From a virus, in IMG/VR virus record IMGVR_UViG_3300013137_000048, positions 1-38,303 of that record: a DNA stretch of 38,303 nucleotides; one strand, 5' to 3'. Position numbers and translations under genes: made by a program. Below the pieces are notes generated by a model. It saw only the letters and a list, made by a program, of their open reading frames with translations. It was not told the DNA's origin and did no database searches. Positions 15,626 to 21,292 of the stretch are shown here, in pieces (position 1 is the first letter of the stretch; each line of letters begins with the position of its first letter).

Positions 15626-15909
15626 TGTTCAACCTTTAAACAAATATCTAAGAATCTACAAACTCTATATTCTTTCCCATCAATATTTATCGTTTCATGC
15701 CCCCATGAACGGTGAAAGACAACATCCCCAGGTACAACTGTAGTTTCCATCTTCACCCCCCACTCATTAATCACACTATTCCCCACAGCCACCACTATTC
15801 CTTTCTGTTGCTTTTCAATGTTTGTTTCCATGACATTAAATTGGGCAATACTTTCATCTGTAACCGGAGTCACCAGGACAAATCCTGGCATGGGAACTAA
15901 TTTACTCAT
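15622..15909 (-). CDS. groES: Co-chaperonin GroES-like
   Basis: 95 aa from ATG 15909, chosen over upstream starts because GAGGAAA lies about nine nt before it and homology begins at KLVPMPGFVLVTPV. GroES core: KGIVVAVGNSV, VVPGDVVFHRSWG and a final beta strand. The region that should be the mobile loop (GGIVL in GroES) reads SIAQFNVMETNIEKQQKG. The hydrophobic tripeptide that docks on GroEL is therefore altered, as might be expected if it has co-evolved with its own phage GroEL. It overlaps GroEL by ATGA. Confidence 0.85.
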   Translation of the reverse strand: MSKLVPMPGFVLVTPVTDESIAQFNVMETNIEKQQKGIVVAVGNSVINEWGVKMETTVVPGDVVFHRSWGHETINIDGKEYRVCRFLDICLKVEQ

Positions 15910-16030
15910 CTTTTGTTTCCTCAACATATAAATAAGGCGAATCAATCCTCACCGCCCGTTTAAAAATAAGCATAAGAATCAATTTAATTCTCTCCTTTAG
16001 GTTAGGTTCTATCTCAATAAACTTAATCAT
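15902..16030 (-). CDS. 42-aa hypothetical protein
   Basis: ATG 16030 overlaps the preceding stop (ATGA); TAA 15902 lies eight nt inside the groES start. MIKFIEIEPNLKERIKLILM, with a short hydrophobic helix then a charged tail. Its 3' end contains the groES ribosome site, so its translation may gate groES. Function unknown. Confidence 0.5.
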   Translation of the reverse strand: MIKFIEIEPNLKERIKLILMLIFKRAVRIDSPYLYVEETKDE

Positions 16031-16167
16031 CTTCCCATTGGATTAGTAACGATACACCTTTGAACCGTATTGCTCACCAGACTACAAGTAAGCTCTCTTG
16101 GCAGACTAATAGTGTAAAGATAAAACCCAAGCATAAGAACCGTTAACAAATCAAATAGTAACCTCAT
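16027..16167 (-). CDS. 46-aa membrane peptide
   Basis: ATG 16167, TGA 16027. MRLLFDLLTVLMLGFYLYTI is a single transmembrane helix, followed by a short Cys-containing tail (RELTCSLVSNTVQRC). It overlaps the genes on both sides. Unknown role; single-helix peptides early in a phage operon sometimes act on host membrane functions. Confidence 0.45.
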   Translation of the reverse strand: MRLLFDLLTVLMLGFYLYTISLPRELTCSLVSNTVQRCIVTNPMGR

Positions 16168-16381
16168 AGTTTACCCACTTCTTAATTAACTTCCTTACAA
16201 TTCTGCTTCTATTAATCCTAGTCATTCCCGTAGCCTTCCTCTCCTCTGCTATGGCTTCATCAAATGCCTTCAGTTCATCCTCATTCCCCAAGACTATACT
16301 CACATGAGGAAATATCTTCTTCTCTCTCTTAAACGGTATCCTATTCATTCTAGCTATCTTATTCTTTACCCTTGCCGTCAT
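16151..16381 (-). CDS. Possible ribbon-helix-helix regulator, first gene of the late operon
   Basis: About 76 aa from ATG 16381 (a TTG at 16390 falls in the -10 and is unlikely). Basic N-terminus KNKIARMNRIPFKREKK, then beta-like HVSIVLGN, helix DELKAFDEAIAEERKAT, and INRSRIVRKLIKKWV, which resembles the second helix of CopG/Arc proteins. The promoter -10 ends only eight nt before ATG, so the mRNA is probably leaderless. As first gene it could autoregulate the late promoter. The RHH call is tentative. Confidence 0.45.
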   Translation of the reverse strand: MTARVKNKIARMNRIPFKREKKIFPHVSIVLGNEDELKAFDEAIAEERKATGMTRINRSRIVRKLIKKWVNYEVTI

Positions 16382-16389
16382 ATAGGCCA

Positions 16390-16418
16390 AGTATAACTTA
16401 GGTATTAACTTTTGTCTA
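16390..16418 (-). promoter_or_regulatory. Leftward promoter of the late operon
   Basis: Minus strand -35 TAGACA (16413-16418), 17-nt spacer, -10 TATACT (16390-16395); each matches the sigma-70 consensus in five of six positions. Expected start about 16383, two nt before ATG 16381. Confidence 0.7.
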
Positions 16419-17163
16419 GTTTCCTTTGTTTTCTAAAATTTTACCTGGTTTACTAGGCTTAACTTTAACTTAGGTCGTAGGTTTGACTAATATGTTTGCA
16501 CAAATAGACCAGTAATTAATCACACAAGGTAACCCCCCAGACACGTTGACATTGCCCCCTCTAAACCCAATCCCCTACCCCCTACTGCCCACATAGTAGT
16601 ATCTACAGCCTTACAGTAGCCCCCCTAGTGAACAAAAAGCCCCCTGATGTATTGCTACACCCAAGGGGCAATTTGCTGTTTTGTCTATTAACTAATTACT
16701 TAGTCATTGCAATTATAGCAGATATAATCTATATTTATTGCATAGACGATGTTTCATCTATCTGTAACAAAGACTAAAGCTAAGTCCCAAACAGCAGGCC
16801 ACATGGAGCAGGTGGGATACAAAACCCTAAATAAGAAGTGTTTGGATAGAAGCTAAAAAGTGAACTACTAAATGGCATTTGCACCTGGTAGTTCCTCTCT
16901 TCCTCTTACGGAATGCAGTTAGTTAAGCAGAAAAAATACCTGTTGTTAAATACCGGTATGGCTAAAGACTAGTACAGAAGTTAGACAAGATGACAAGAGT
17001 ACACTATTCTAATTCCGAAAGACTATCGGAAACTCCCCTCAATTCTTTCAAAGGGGAAGGCGGTTGTAATTACTCAATCCCAAACTTTAATCTCAAACCC
17101 AAACTAAACACTAACTCCCCTACTGGAAACTAATATAAGAGTATTTAAATAGACTGTACTAAT
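16419..17163. other. Non-coding control region between divergent operons
   Basis: About 750 nt without a credible gene. It holds a candidate minus-strand small RNA (16634-16720), a C-rich tract on the plus strand (16530-16625), an imperfect stem with GAACTAC/GTAGTTC arms (16862-16893), a perfect hairpin TTCCGA-N7-TCGGAA (17013-17031), and a CCCCT/AGGGG stem just after it. This is the natural place for a replication origin, but I see no regular iteron array or clear AT-rich unwinding block except toward 17.14-17.28 kb. Confidence 0.5.
16634..16720 (-). ncRNA. Candidate small RNA with own promoter and terminator
   Basis: Minus strand: extended -10 TGCTATAAT (16712-16720), then about 70 nt without a good ORF, then a stem GCCCC/GGGGC (16639-16643 with 16665-16669, extended inward by three more pairs and one mismatch) followed by T5 (16634-16638). 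It is a complete promoter-to-terminator unit upstream of the late promoter. It could be a regulatory RNA or an origin-associated primer. Confidence 0.45.
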
Positions 17164-17258
17164 GGGGTCAAACTATAGGCTTGTTAAATAGGTATATTTG
17201 ACCCCTTTACAATAGATGTTAAATAGTCTATAGTAAATATAGCTAAATACATTTAGCT
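17145..17258 (+). promoter_or_regulatory. Early rightward promoter with flanking palindromes
   Basis: Plus strand -35 TTTACA (17206-17211), 17-nt spacer, -10 TATAGT (17229-17234). Just upstream is the inverted repeat GGGGTCAAA/TTTGACCCC (17164-17172, 17197-17205). At the expected start is the palindrome AGCTAAAT-AC-ATTTAGCT (17241-17258). TTAAATAG occurs three times (17145, 17184, 17219). The two palindromes bracket the promoter as operators would. Confidence 0.65.
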
Positions 17259-17279
17259 TATTAAATATTAAATATAAAT

Positions 17280-17423
17280 ATGGAAAATATAGATAATTTC
17301 CCTATAATAGACATAGATACAGCCATGAGTGAATTGGCAACCATTAATGAGTTTCAACCCCTAACAGGCAAAGACATAGAACCGGATATGTTAGAGGCGA
17401 TTATTAATTCTAATTTAAAATAA
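17280..17423 (+). CDS. 47-aa acidic early protein
   Basis: First gene after the early promoter: ATG 17280, TAA 17421-17423. MENIDNFPIIDIDTAMSELA, ending LEAIINSNLK. Acidic and soluble. No Shine-Dalgarno; an A/T-rich leader precedes it. Small acidic first genes of phages are often host-takeover factors, but nothing in the sequence proves that. Confidence 0.5.
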   Translation: MENIDNFPIIDIDTAMSELATINEFQPLTGKDIEPDMLEAIINSNLK

Positions 17424-17459
17424 ATTAGTTTTAATTATAAGTTTAGATAATAATTAAAT

Positions 17460-17753
17460 ATGATACGAACCATAAATTTTTCTCAATTTTGTGACTCATT
17501 TTCAGATACATATAAAAATAATTTTAGTTATGAAGGTAAGCGGGCATTATTCGACTATTTGGAACAATTAAAGGACGATACCGACAAGCCTATGGAATTA
17601 GTTACAGCAGTTTTGTGTCGTGAATTTTCAGAGTATGATAGCTTGGAGGATGTACAGATTGACTATGAAAATATTGTAGATATAGATGATTTACAGTGCC
17701 AAACTATAGTTATTGAGTGTAGTAATGGACATTTAATTATTCAGCAATTCTAA
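17460..17753 (+). CDS. Conserved-type hypothetical phage protein
   Basis: 97 aa. INFSQFCDSFSDTYKNNFSY then EGKRALFDYLEQLKDDTD, later REFSEYDSLEDVQIDYENI and ending HLIIQQF. I recognise this layout (F..F...NFSYEG..ALF.YLE...D..... SEYDSLEE) from widespread small phage and plasmid proteins without known function. Strongly acidic. No Shine-Dalgarno. The stop overlaps the next start as TAATG. Confidence 0.6.
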   Translation: MIRTINFSQFCDSFSDTYKNNFSYEGKRALFDYLEQLKDDTDKPMELVTAVLCREFSEYDSLEDVQIDYENIVDIDDLQCQTIVIECSNGHLIIQQF

Positions 17754-17827
17754 TGATAAAACGCATACTTGAACTCATAACTCCGCTTCTTATCATTTTA
17801 AACATTTACATTTATCTACAACTATGA
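17753..17827 (+). CDS. 24-aa membrane micropeptide
   Basis: ATG 17753 overlaps the preceding stop (TAATG) and its TGA overlaps the next ATG (ATGA). MIKRILELITPLLIILNIYI is one hydrophobic helix with a basic N-terminus, ending YLQL. The exact coupling on both sides argues for translation, though a gene this small may only serve to couple its neighbours. Confidence 0.4.
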   Translation: MIKRILELITPLLIILNIYIYLQL

Positions 17828-18072
17828 ACCAATATATGACCGAATTAGTAAACTTAAAGCCCCACGATGAAATTCAATCTATCACTAATAGAGCATTAGA
17901 TAAGGGCTACCCACTCATCACCACCGCCGGACATGGGTATTTAGTAGTGCCAAAGGGGGATAAAAACTATTCAAAGGCTCTACAGATTGTAAGCTATGGC
18001 TATAAAGGAGAATTAGCTATATATCTTGAGGAGGACTGCGAAGCGGGAGAGTTTTTAGACAAGTTAGATTAA
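17824..18072 (+). CDS. Hypothetical early protein, GHGYLxVP type
   Basis: 82 aa. TAGHGYLVVPKGDKNYSKAL and ELAIYLEEDCEAGEFL match, from memory, a common small phage/plasmid family with a GHGYL...YLEEDCD pattern and no assigned function. Soluble, acidic C-terminus. Follows the micropeptide by ATGA overlap. Confidence 0.6.
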   Translation: MNQYMTELVNLKPHDEIQSITNRALDKGYPLITTAGHGYLVVPKGDKNYSKALQIVSYGYKGELAIYLEEDCEAGEFLDKLD

Positions 18073-18092
18073 CTGCTATACTACTTCAAACT

Positions 18093-18359
18093 ATGAATAT
18101 AAATATTGATAGCGGGGGAGAGTTTACAACCATTGATTTTAACCTAGCCTGTATCATTTCCCTAAAATATCCAATCAAAGAGATAAGAAACGATCAGGGG
18201 CGGGGGGTATTTGTCTTTGACTACATTCCAGAGTTAGACCAATTTGTTAGCGATTATTGGTCAAAGAAATTGTTGGTCGAACCGATAAGCCTTACCAATA
18301 CTATGAAAACCACTAAACAAAGGCTATACAACGAAATTATCAATAAAAAAGAGATATGA
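18093..18359 (+). CDS. 88-aa hypothetical early protein
   Basis: MNINIDSGGEFTTIDFNLAC then IISLKYPIKEIRNDQGRGVF and a basic C-terminal helix (TKQRLYNEIINKKEI). A 20-nt gap precedes it and an ATGA overlap follows. No recognised domain; the alternating beta/helix pattern suggests a small globular protein. Confidence 0.5.
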   Translation: MNINIDSGGEFTTIDFNLACIISLKYPIKEIRNDQGRGVFVFDYIPELDQFVSDYWSKKLLVEPISLTNTMKTTKQRLYNEIINKKEI

Positions 18360-18682
18360 ATATAAGTTTTACCGATGACGAATTAAACTATATCAAGTGG
18401 GCGTTAGCTTATAAAATAGACTGGGTTGGAGCTAAAATAGTTGATAAAATAAAAGACCAACAACGACTACACTTTACCAGAGGCTGTTGCAAGCATCATT
18501 TTGGAGAATATATAGGCAGAGTGGTGTGGTGTATGTACTGTCAAGCACAAGGCACCAAGGAGGGTCAAAGTTGGCAGTTATTAAAGGAATTCCCAGATGA
18601 TTATCAACCAGACAAACCAGATAGCGAAACTATTGGTGGAAATAAACAAAAAATGGGCGGGCAAACATCCTTGTCTTTATGA
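18356..18682 (+). CDS. Possible zinc-binding early protein
   Basis: 108 aa. Residues 42-66 have CCKHHFGEYIGRVVWCMYCQ, a Cys/His cluster that could bind zinc. The last 29 residues overlap the next gene in another frame and end in low-complexity GGNKQKMGGQTSLSL, so the natural C-terminus may be an extension past an older stop. Unknown role. Confidence 0.5.
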   Translation: MNISFTDDELNYIKWALAYKIDWVGAKIVDKIKDQQRLHFTRGCCKHHFGEYIGRVVWCMYCQAQGTKEGQSWQLLKEFPDDYQPDKPDSETIGGNKQKMGGQTSLSL

Positions 18683-18824
18683 CAAAGATTATTGGCAATA
18701 TAGGGGCGACAAGCTTCGCTGGTATGCTCTTAAAAAGCAATACGATCTATTAAAAGAGGCGAATAAAAATAGACCATTAGAGGGTGATGAATTGGAGCAA
18801 GCGGTTAAACTTCTATTGAAATAA
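18597..18824 (+). CDS. Hypothetical early protein overlapping its neighbour
   Basis: 75 aa from ATG 18597; the protein-like core begins at LLVEINKKWAGKHPC, so a TTG at 18633 or GTG at 18636 is an alternative start. KLRWYALKKQYDLLKEANKN is a helical basic segment. It overlaps the upstream gene by 86 nt from ATG, or about 50 nt from TTG/GTG, unusually long for this operon. Function unknown. Confidence 0.5.
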   Translation: MIINQTNQIAKLLVEINKKWAGKHPCLYDKDYWQYRGDKLRWYALKKQYDLLKEANKNRPLEGDELEQAVKLLLK

Positions 18825-18845
18825 TAATACAATCGTGATACAATC
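18816..18845 (+). promoter_or_regulatory. Early promoter with paired TACAATC boxes (copy 1)
   Basis: TTGAAA (18816-18821), 17 nt, TACAAT (18839-18844). TACAATC occurs at 18828 and 18839, exactly 11 bp apart, the second forming the -10. ATG 18851 lies six nt after the -10, so the mRNA would be leaderless. Confidence 0.6.
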
Positions 18846-18850
18846 TGCCA

Positions 18851-19507
18851 ATGTTTAAACTACCGGATAACTATAACGACTTTCCAAGAGTAACCACCAT
18901 CCTTCAAACACTAGCCAAAGAGGGCTTAACAAATTGGTACATCAAGCAAGGGGCAAAGATACAAAGAGAACATAAACCGGCAAATGAAAATGAACTATTG
19001 GAAATATTTAATAGTAACTCGGATGGTATAAAAAACAGGGGAACTGACATACATGGCCTAATCGAAACCTATTTTAAAACCGGAAAGCACCCGACACCCC
19101 CACCGCATTTAGTTAAATTTTACGCCGGATTTAAGAAACTTTTGAAAGAACATGAGGTAAGTCCGCTATTAAATGAAACACCGATATTTAGTGCCAAGCA
19201 TGGGTATAGAGGAACCTGTGATTTTCTCGGCTATTTTGACAATGATTATTCGATTATTGACTGGAAAACTAATGAAAAAGGTTATATTTACCCCGAAGTT
19301 GAGTTGCAGTTATCGGCTTATCGCCATGCTTTATGGGAAATGGGGCACAAGTGTTTAAGAGCCAAAAGGCGGGTAATAGTTTTTACCATTGCTGGGGATT
19401 ATAAAACAAAAGTGCTGGGAGATAAGCAGTCATTTAAACTATTTACCAATATAATCAATCTTTATCATTGGAGGAAAAAAACTGAAAATCAATGGAAATC
19501 AAACTAA
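18851..19507 (+). CDS. PD-(D/E)XK nuclease, RecB/Cas4-like exonuclease
   Basis: 218 aa. N-terminal RVTTILQTLAKEGLTNWYIK; then NRGTDIHGLIETYFKTG (motif I-like H), GYRGTCDFLGYF (Asp of motif II), YSIIDWKTN (DxK, motif III) and EVELQLSAYRHALWEMG (QxxxY). These are the hallmarks of the RecB-nuclease/Cas4/lambda-exonuclease-like fold. In phages it usually processes DNA ends for recombination-dependent replication or degrades host DNA. With RusA downstream it would form a minimal recombination set. The promoter immediately upstream drives it. Confidence 0.75.
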   Translation: MFKLPDNYNDFPRVTTILQTLAKEGLTNWYIKQGAKIQREHKPANENELLEIFNSNSDGIKNRGTDIHGLIETYFKTGKHPTPPPHLVKFYAGFKKLLKEHEVSPLLNETPIFSAKHGYRGTCDFLGYFDNDYSIIDWKTNEKGYIYPEVELQLSAYRHALWEMGHKCLRAKRRVIVFTIAGDYKTKVLGDKQSFKLFTNIINLYHWRKKTENQWKSN

Positions 19508-19671
19508 GAGGCCATTCAAATCCAAAACTAAGAGAGTTGTGGTTGAAAATTGCTTATGCCTACTCAAAGGGAGCAAGCGTTGTGGAGATAGCTAAAAAGA
19601 CTGGATATAGCCGAACTCATATTTATTGGATTTTTAGGCAGTTGAGAAATATTAAGGATACTAATACTTGA
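19492..19671 (+). CDS. Small helix-turn-helix DNA-binding protein
   Basis: 59 aa, ATG 19492, TGA 19671; MEIKLRGHSNPKLRELWLKI then ASVVEIAKKTGYSRTHIYWI, an HTH with a recognition helix SRTHIYWIFRQLR. GGAGG lies well upstream. It sits between two promoters that share paired TACAATC boxes, so it is the best local candidate for the protein binding them. Confidence 0.65.
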   Translation: MEIKLRGHSNPKLRELWLKIAYAYSKGASVVEIAKKTGYSRTHIYWIFRQLRNIKDTNT

Positions 19672-19697
19672 CAAGTATAATACAATCATGCTACAAT
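19668..19697 (+). promoter_or_regulatory. Early promoter with paired TACAATC boxes (copy 2)
   Basis: Perfect TTGACA (19668-19673), 18 nt, TACAAT (19692-19697). TACAATC at 19681 and 19692, again 11 bp apart. The flanks also resemble copy 1 (ATAATACAATC, TGCTACAATCTAAT). ATG 19706 follows eight nt after the -10. Confidence 0.65.
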
Positions 19698-19705
19698 CTA
19701 ATCAA

Positions 19706-19942
19706 ATGAAATTAACCTATTTTAACAATTGTACCGAACAGGAAAAAGCGTTAAGAATTGCTTACCAGTGTATTTCATACGCTTATGGTGATAATGCTAT
19801 CTTTTGTTATAACTGTGGCTGTTTATGTACCAATAAATATACTTTGCCTATATGCGAGGATGCCGAAATTGAAAATAGCATAACTAATGTACCCTTTTGT
19901 AAAACCTGTTTTAATAATTCAATGATGGAGGATAGAATATGA
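19706..19942 (+). CDS. Cysteine-rich zinc-binding early protein
   Basis: 78 aa from ATG 19706. The upstream ATG at 19688 lies within the promoter and is unlikely to be transcribed. CYNCGCLCTN and CKTCFNN, with CTEQEK near the start, form a two-CxxC zinc site. Probably leaderless mRNA. The stop overlaps the next start (ATGA). Function unknown. Confidence 0.6.
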   Translation: MKLTYFNNCTEQEKALRIAYQCISYAYGDNAIFCYNCGCLCTNKYTLPICEDAEIENSITNVPFCKTCFNNSMMEDRI

Positions 19943-20106
19943 ATATAGACATACACAACGCTGTCAAGATCACCGCTGATGAACCGACACGAGGAACAAA
20001 CAGTTGGTTTAGAACACTCTATATCTACACCAAAGACGGCCAAAAGATAGAGATTAGCCTTTGGACTGACAAGTTCAACCAATTACTCATTAAAGCAGAA
20101 GAATGA
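19939..20106 (+). CDS. 55-aa hypothetical early protein
   Basis: ATG 19939, TGA 20106, ATGA overlaps at both ends. MNIDIHNAVKITADEPTRGT then LYIYTKDGQKIEISLW, a compact beta-rich protein. No motif recognised. Confidence 0.55.
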   Translation: MNIDIHNAVKITADEPTRGTNSWFRTLYIYTKDGQKIEISLWTDKFNQLLIKAEE

Positions 20107-20474
20107 CAAATCAGATAAATATGCCGGAAGCGATTGCATCTGTAACCTATACTCTCGAAACTCCAAGCGGTTTTCCAATTCTTTTTACCCTAAGAGGTGA
20201 AAGTGCTAATGATTTACTCAAAACCATGAAAGAGGAGATTGAGCCGTTTTTATCTACGGAAGGGTTTAAAGCTCAGATAAAATCTTATGGTGGGTTTAGT
20301 AAAGCCAAAAAAGAGGTGGAAACTGTGCCGGATCGCCAATGCCCTAAGTGTTACTCACCTCTTGTTTACGGTACAACCAAAGACGGTAAGAAATTTATAA
20401 AATGCTCTACTCAAAAATATAATTTTGAAACTAAACAGAAATATGGCTGTGAGTTTTTTGAGTGGGAGAAATAA
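20103..20474 (+). CDS. Zinc-ribbon protein, possibly nucleic-acid binding
   Basis: 123 aa. An N-terminal alpha/beta domain (TYTLETPSGFPILFTLRGES) and a C-terminal zinc ribbon, CPKCYSPLVYGTTKDGKKF then KCST and GCEFFEW, like topoisomerase I C-terminal zinc fingers. It may bind single-stranded DNA in recombination or replication. The structured leader 20479-20567 follows its stop. Confidence 0.6.
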   Translation: MTNQINMPEAIASVTYTLETPSGFPILFTLRGESANDLLKTMKEEIEPFLSTEGFKAQIKSYGGFSKAKKEVETVPDRQCPKCYSPLVYGTTKDGKKFIKCSTQKYNFETKQKYGCEFFEWEK

Positions 20475-20478
20475 GCAA

Positions 20479-20567
20479 GCAGGTTAACACGTTTAGGCTC
20501 TAACCATTGTGGGTTAGAGAGAAGGGGGAGCAAATAGTTCCTGCGACTACTAGCCCCCCCTCTCTTT
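20479..20567 (+). promoter_or_regulatory. Pseudoknotted RNA leader or intergenic structured RNA
   Basis: Three pairings visible: GCAGG (20479-20483) with CCTGC (20540-20544); CTCTAACC (20498-20505) with GGTTAGAG (20512-20519); and AGAGAaGGGGG (20518-20528) with CCCCC..TCTCT (20556-20565). The third crosses the first, making an H-type pseudoknot. It ends 30 nt before the RlpA-like gene, separated by an A/T-rich stretch. It may be a regulatory leader, a terminator variant or an mRNA-stability element. Confidence 0.55.
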
Positions 20568-20597
20568 AGCTCACAAATATTAAAAATTAAAATAAAT

Positions 20598-21182
20598 ATG
20601 AATAAAAAGAAAATAGTGAAAGTGTCGTTTTTTGATAGACGTTGGCGTGGTTTAACTTTCAAAGAAATTATTATATTTACTATGCTTGGTTTAACTTTTG
20701 GTGCGTCAGTTTCTTTCACTTTATTTTATTCTCTTGTCCGTTCTCCAAGATCATCTGTAAAACATATAGAACCGACAATAAAGCCTACCCCATGTCCTAC
20801 TCCTACAAAGAATTTAGACATTGGAGGAAATAAACCTCAAGTGTTTAAATTAGTTTCGGCGGTGTTGGCAAAGGAAACTGGGAGTTGGCATGGGATCGCT
20901 TCCTACTACAGCAGAAGCGGGTGTTTGGGGTGCAGTAAGACTCTTACAATGGCTAACGGCCAACCCTTAAACGACAACGCTTTTACAGTGGCTTTCAACC
21001 GTCTTCCGCTAGGATCGAAGGTGAGAGTTATCAACGCCAAGACAATGATGTTGGTGTATGCCACTGTCACAGATCGAGGAGGATTTGAAAGGCTGGGAAG
21101 GATTATCGACATTACTCCGGCAGTCAAAGACCAAATAAATTGTGACGACTTATGTTCGGTGATCGTGGAGGAGGTATTATAA
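20598..21182 (+). CDS. Membrane-anchored RlpA-like double-psi beta-barrel protein
   Basis: 194 aa. Cytoplasmic basic start, transmembrane helix IIIFTMLGLTFGASVSFTLF (residues 25-45), a Pro/Thr linker (PTIKPTPCPTPTKN), then an extracellular double-psi barrel: GIASYYSRSGCLGCSKTLTM, ANGQPLNDNAFTVAFNRLPL, GSKVRV, VTDRGGFERLGRIIDITPA. RlpA-type domains bind or cut peptidoglycan glycan strands; the usual active-site Asp may be in VTDRG or IIDIT. Four cysteines (GCLGC and NCDDLC) could form disulfides. In a phage early operon it might remodel the host wall or block other phages. The cysteine-bearing variant reminds me of Microgenomates proteins. Confidence 0.75.
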   Translation: MNKKKIVKVSFFDRRWRGLTFKEIIIFTMLGLTFGASVSFTLFYSLVRSPRSSVKHIEPTIKPTPCPTPTKNLDIGGNKPQVFKLVSAVLAKETGSWHGIASYYSRSGCLGCSKTLTMANGQPLNDNAFTVAFNRLPLGSKVRVINAKTMMLVYATVTDRGGFERLGRIIDITPAVKDQINCDDLCSVIVEEVL

Positions 21183-21292
21183 TGGGGAAAAAGAATAGGT
21201 GTAAGTGTACTTTTTACAAGCTCCAAGAGTATGGCCTGACTACTCCCAACCACGCTCCTACCTGTCCTCTTTACAAGTTAAATAAGAAATGA
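21182..21292 (+). CDS. 36-aa Cys-rich small protein
   Basis: ATG 21182 overlaps the preceding stop (TAATG); TGA overlaps the next start. MGKKNRCKCTFYKLQEYGLT then HAPTCPLYKLNKK. CKC and C with a His suggest a minimal zinc site. The 3' end carries the recurring junction motif AAGTTAAATAAGAAATGA. Function unknown. Confidence 0.5.
   Translation: MGKKNRCKCTFYKLQEYGLTTPNHAPTCPLYKLNKK

Noticed and set aside
16382-16390. TTG start for the possible RHH gene at 16390
   Set aside because: It overlaps the -10 box of the late promoter and would not be transcribed; ATG 16381 fits the expected transcript start.
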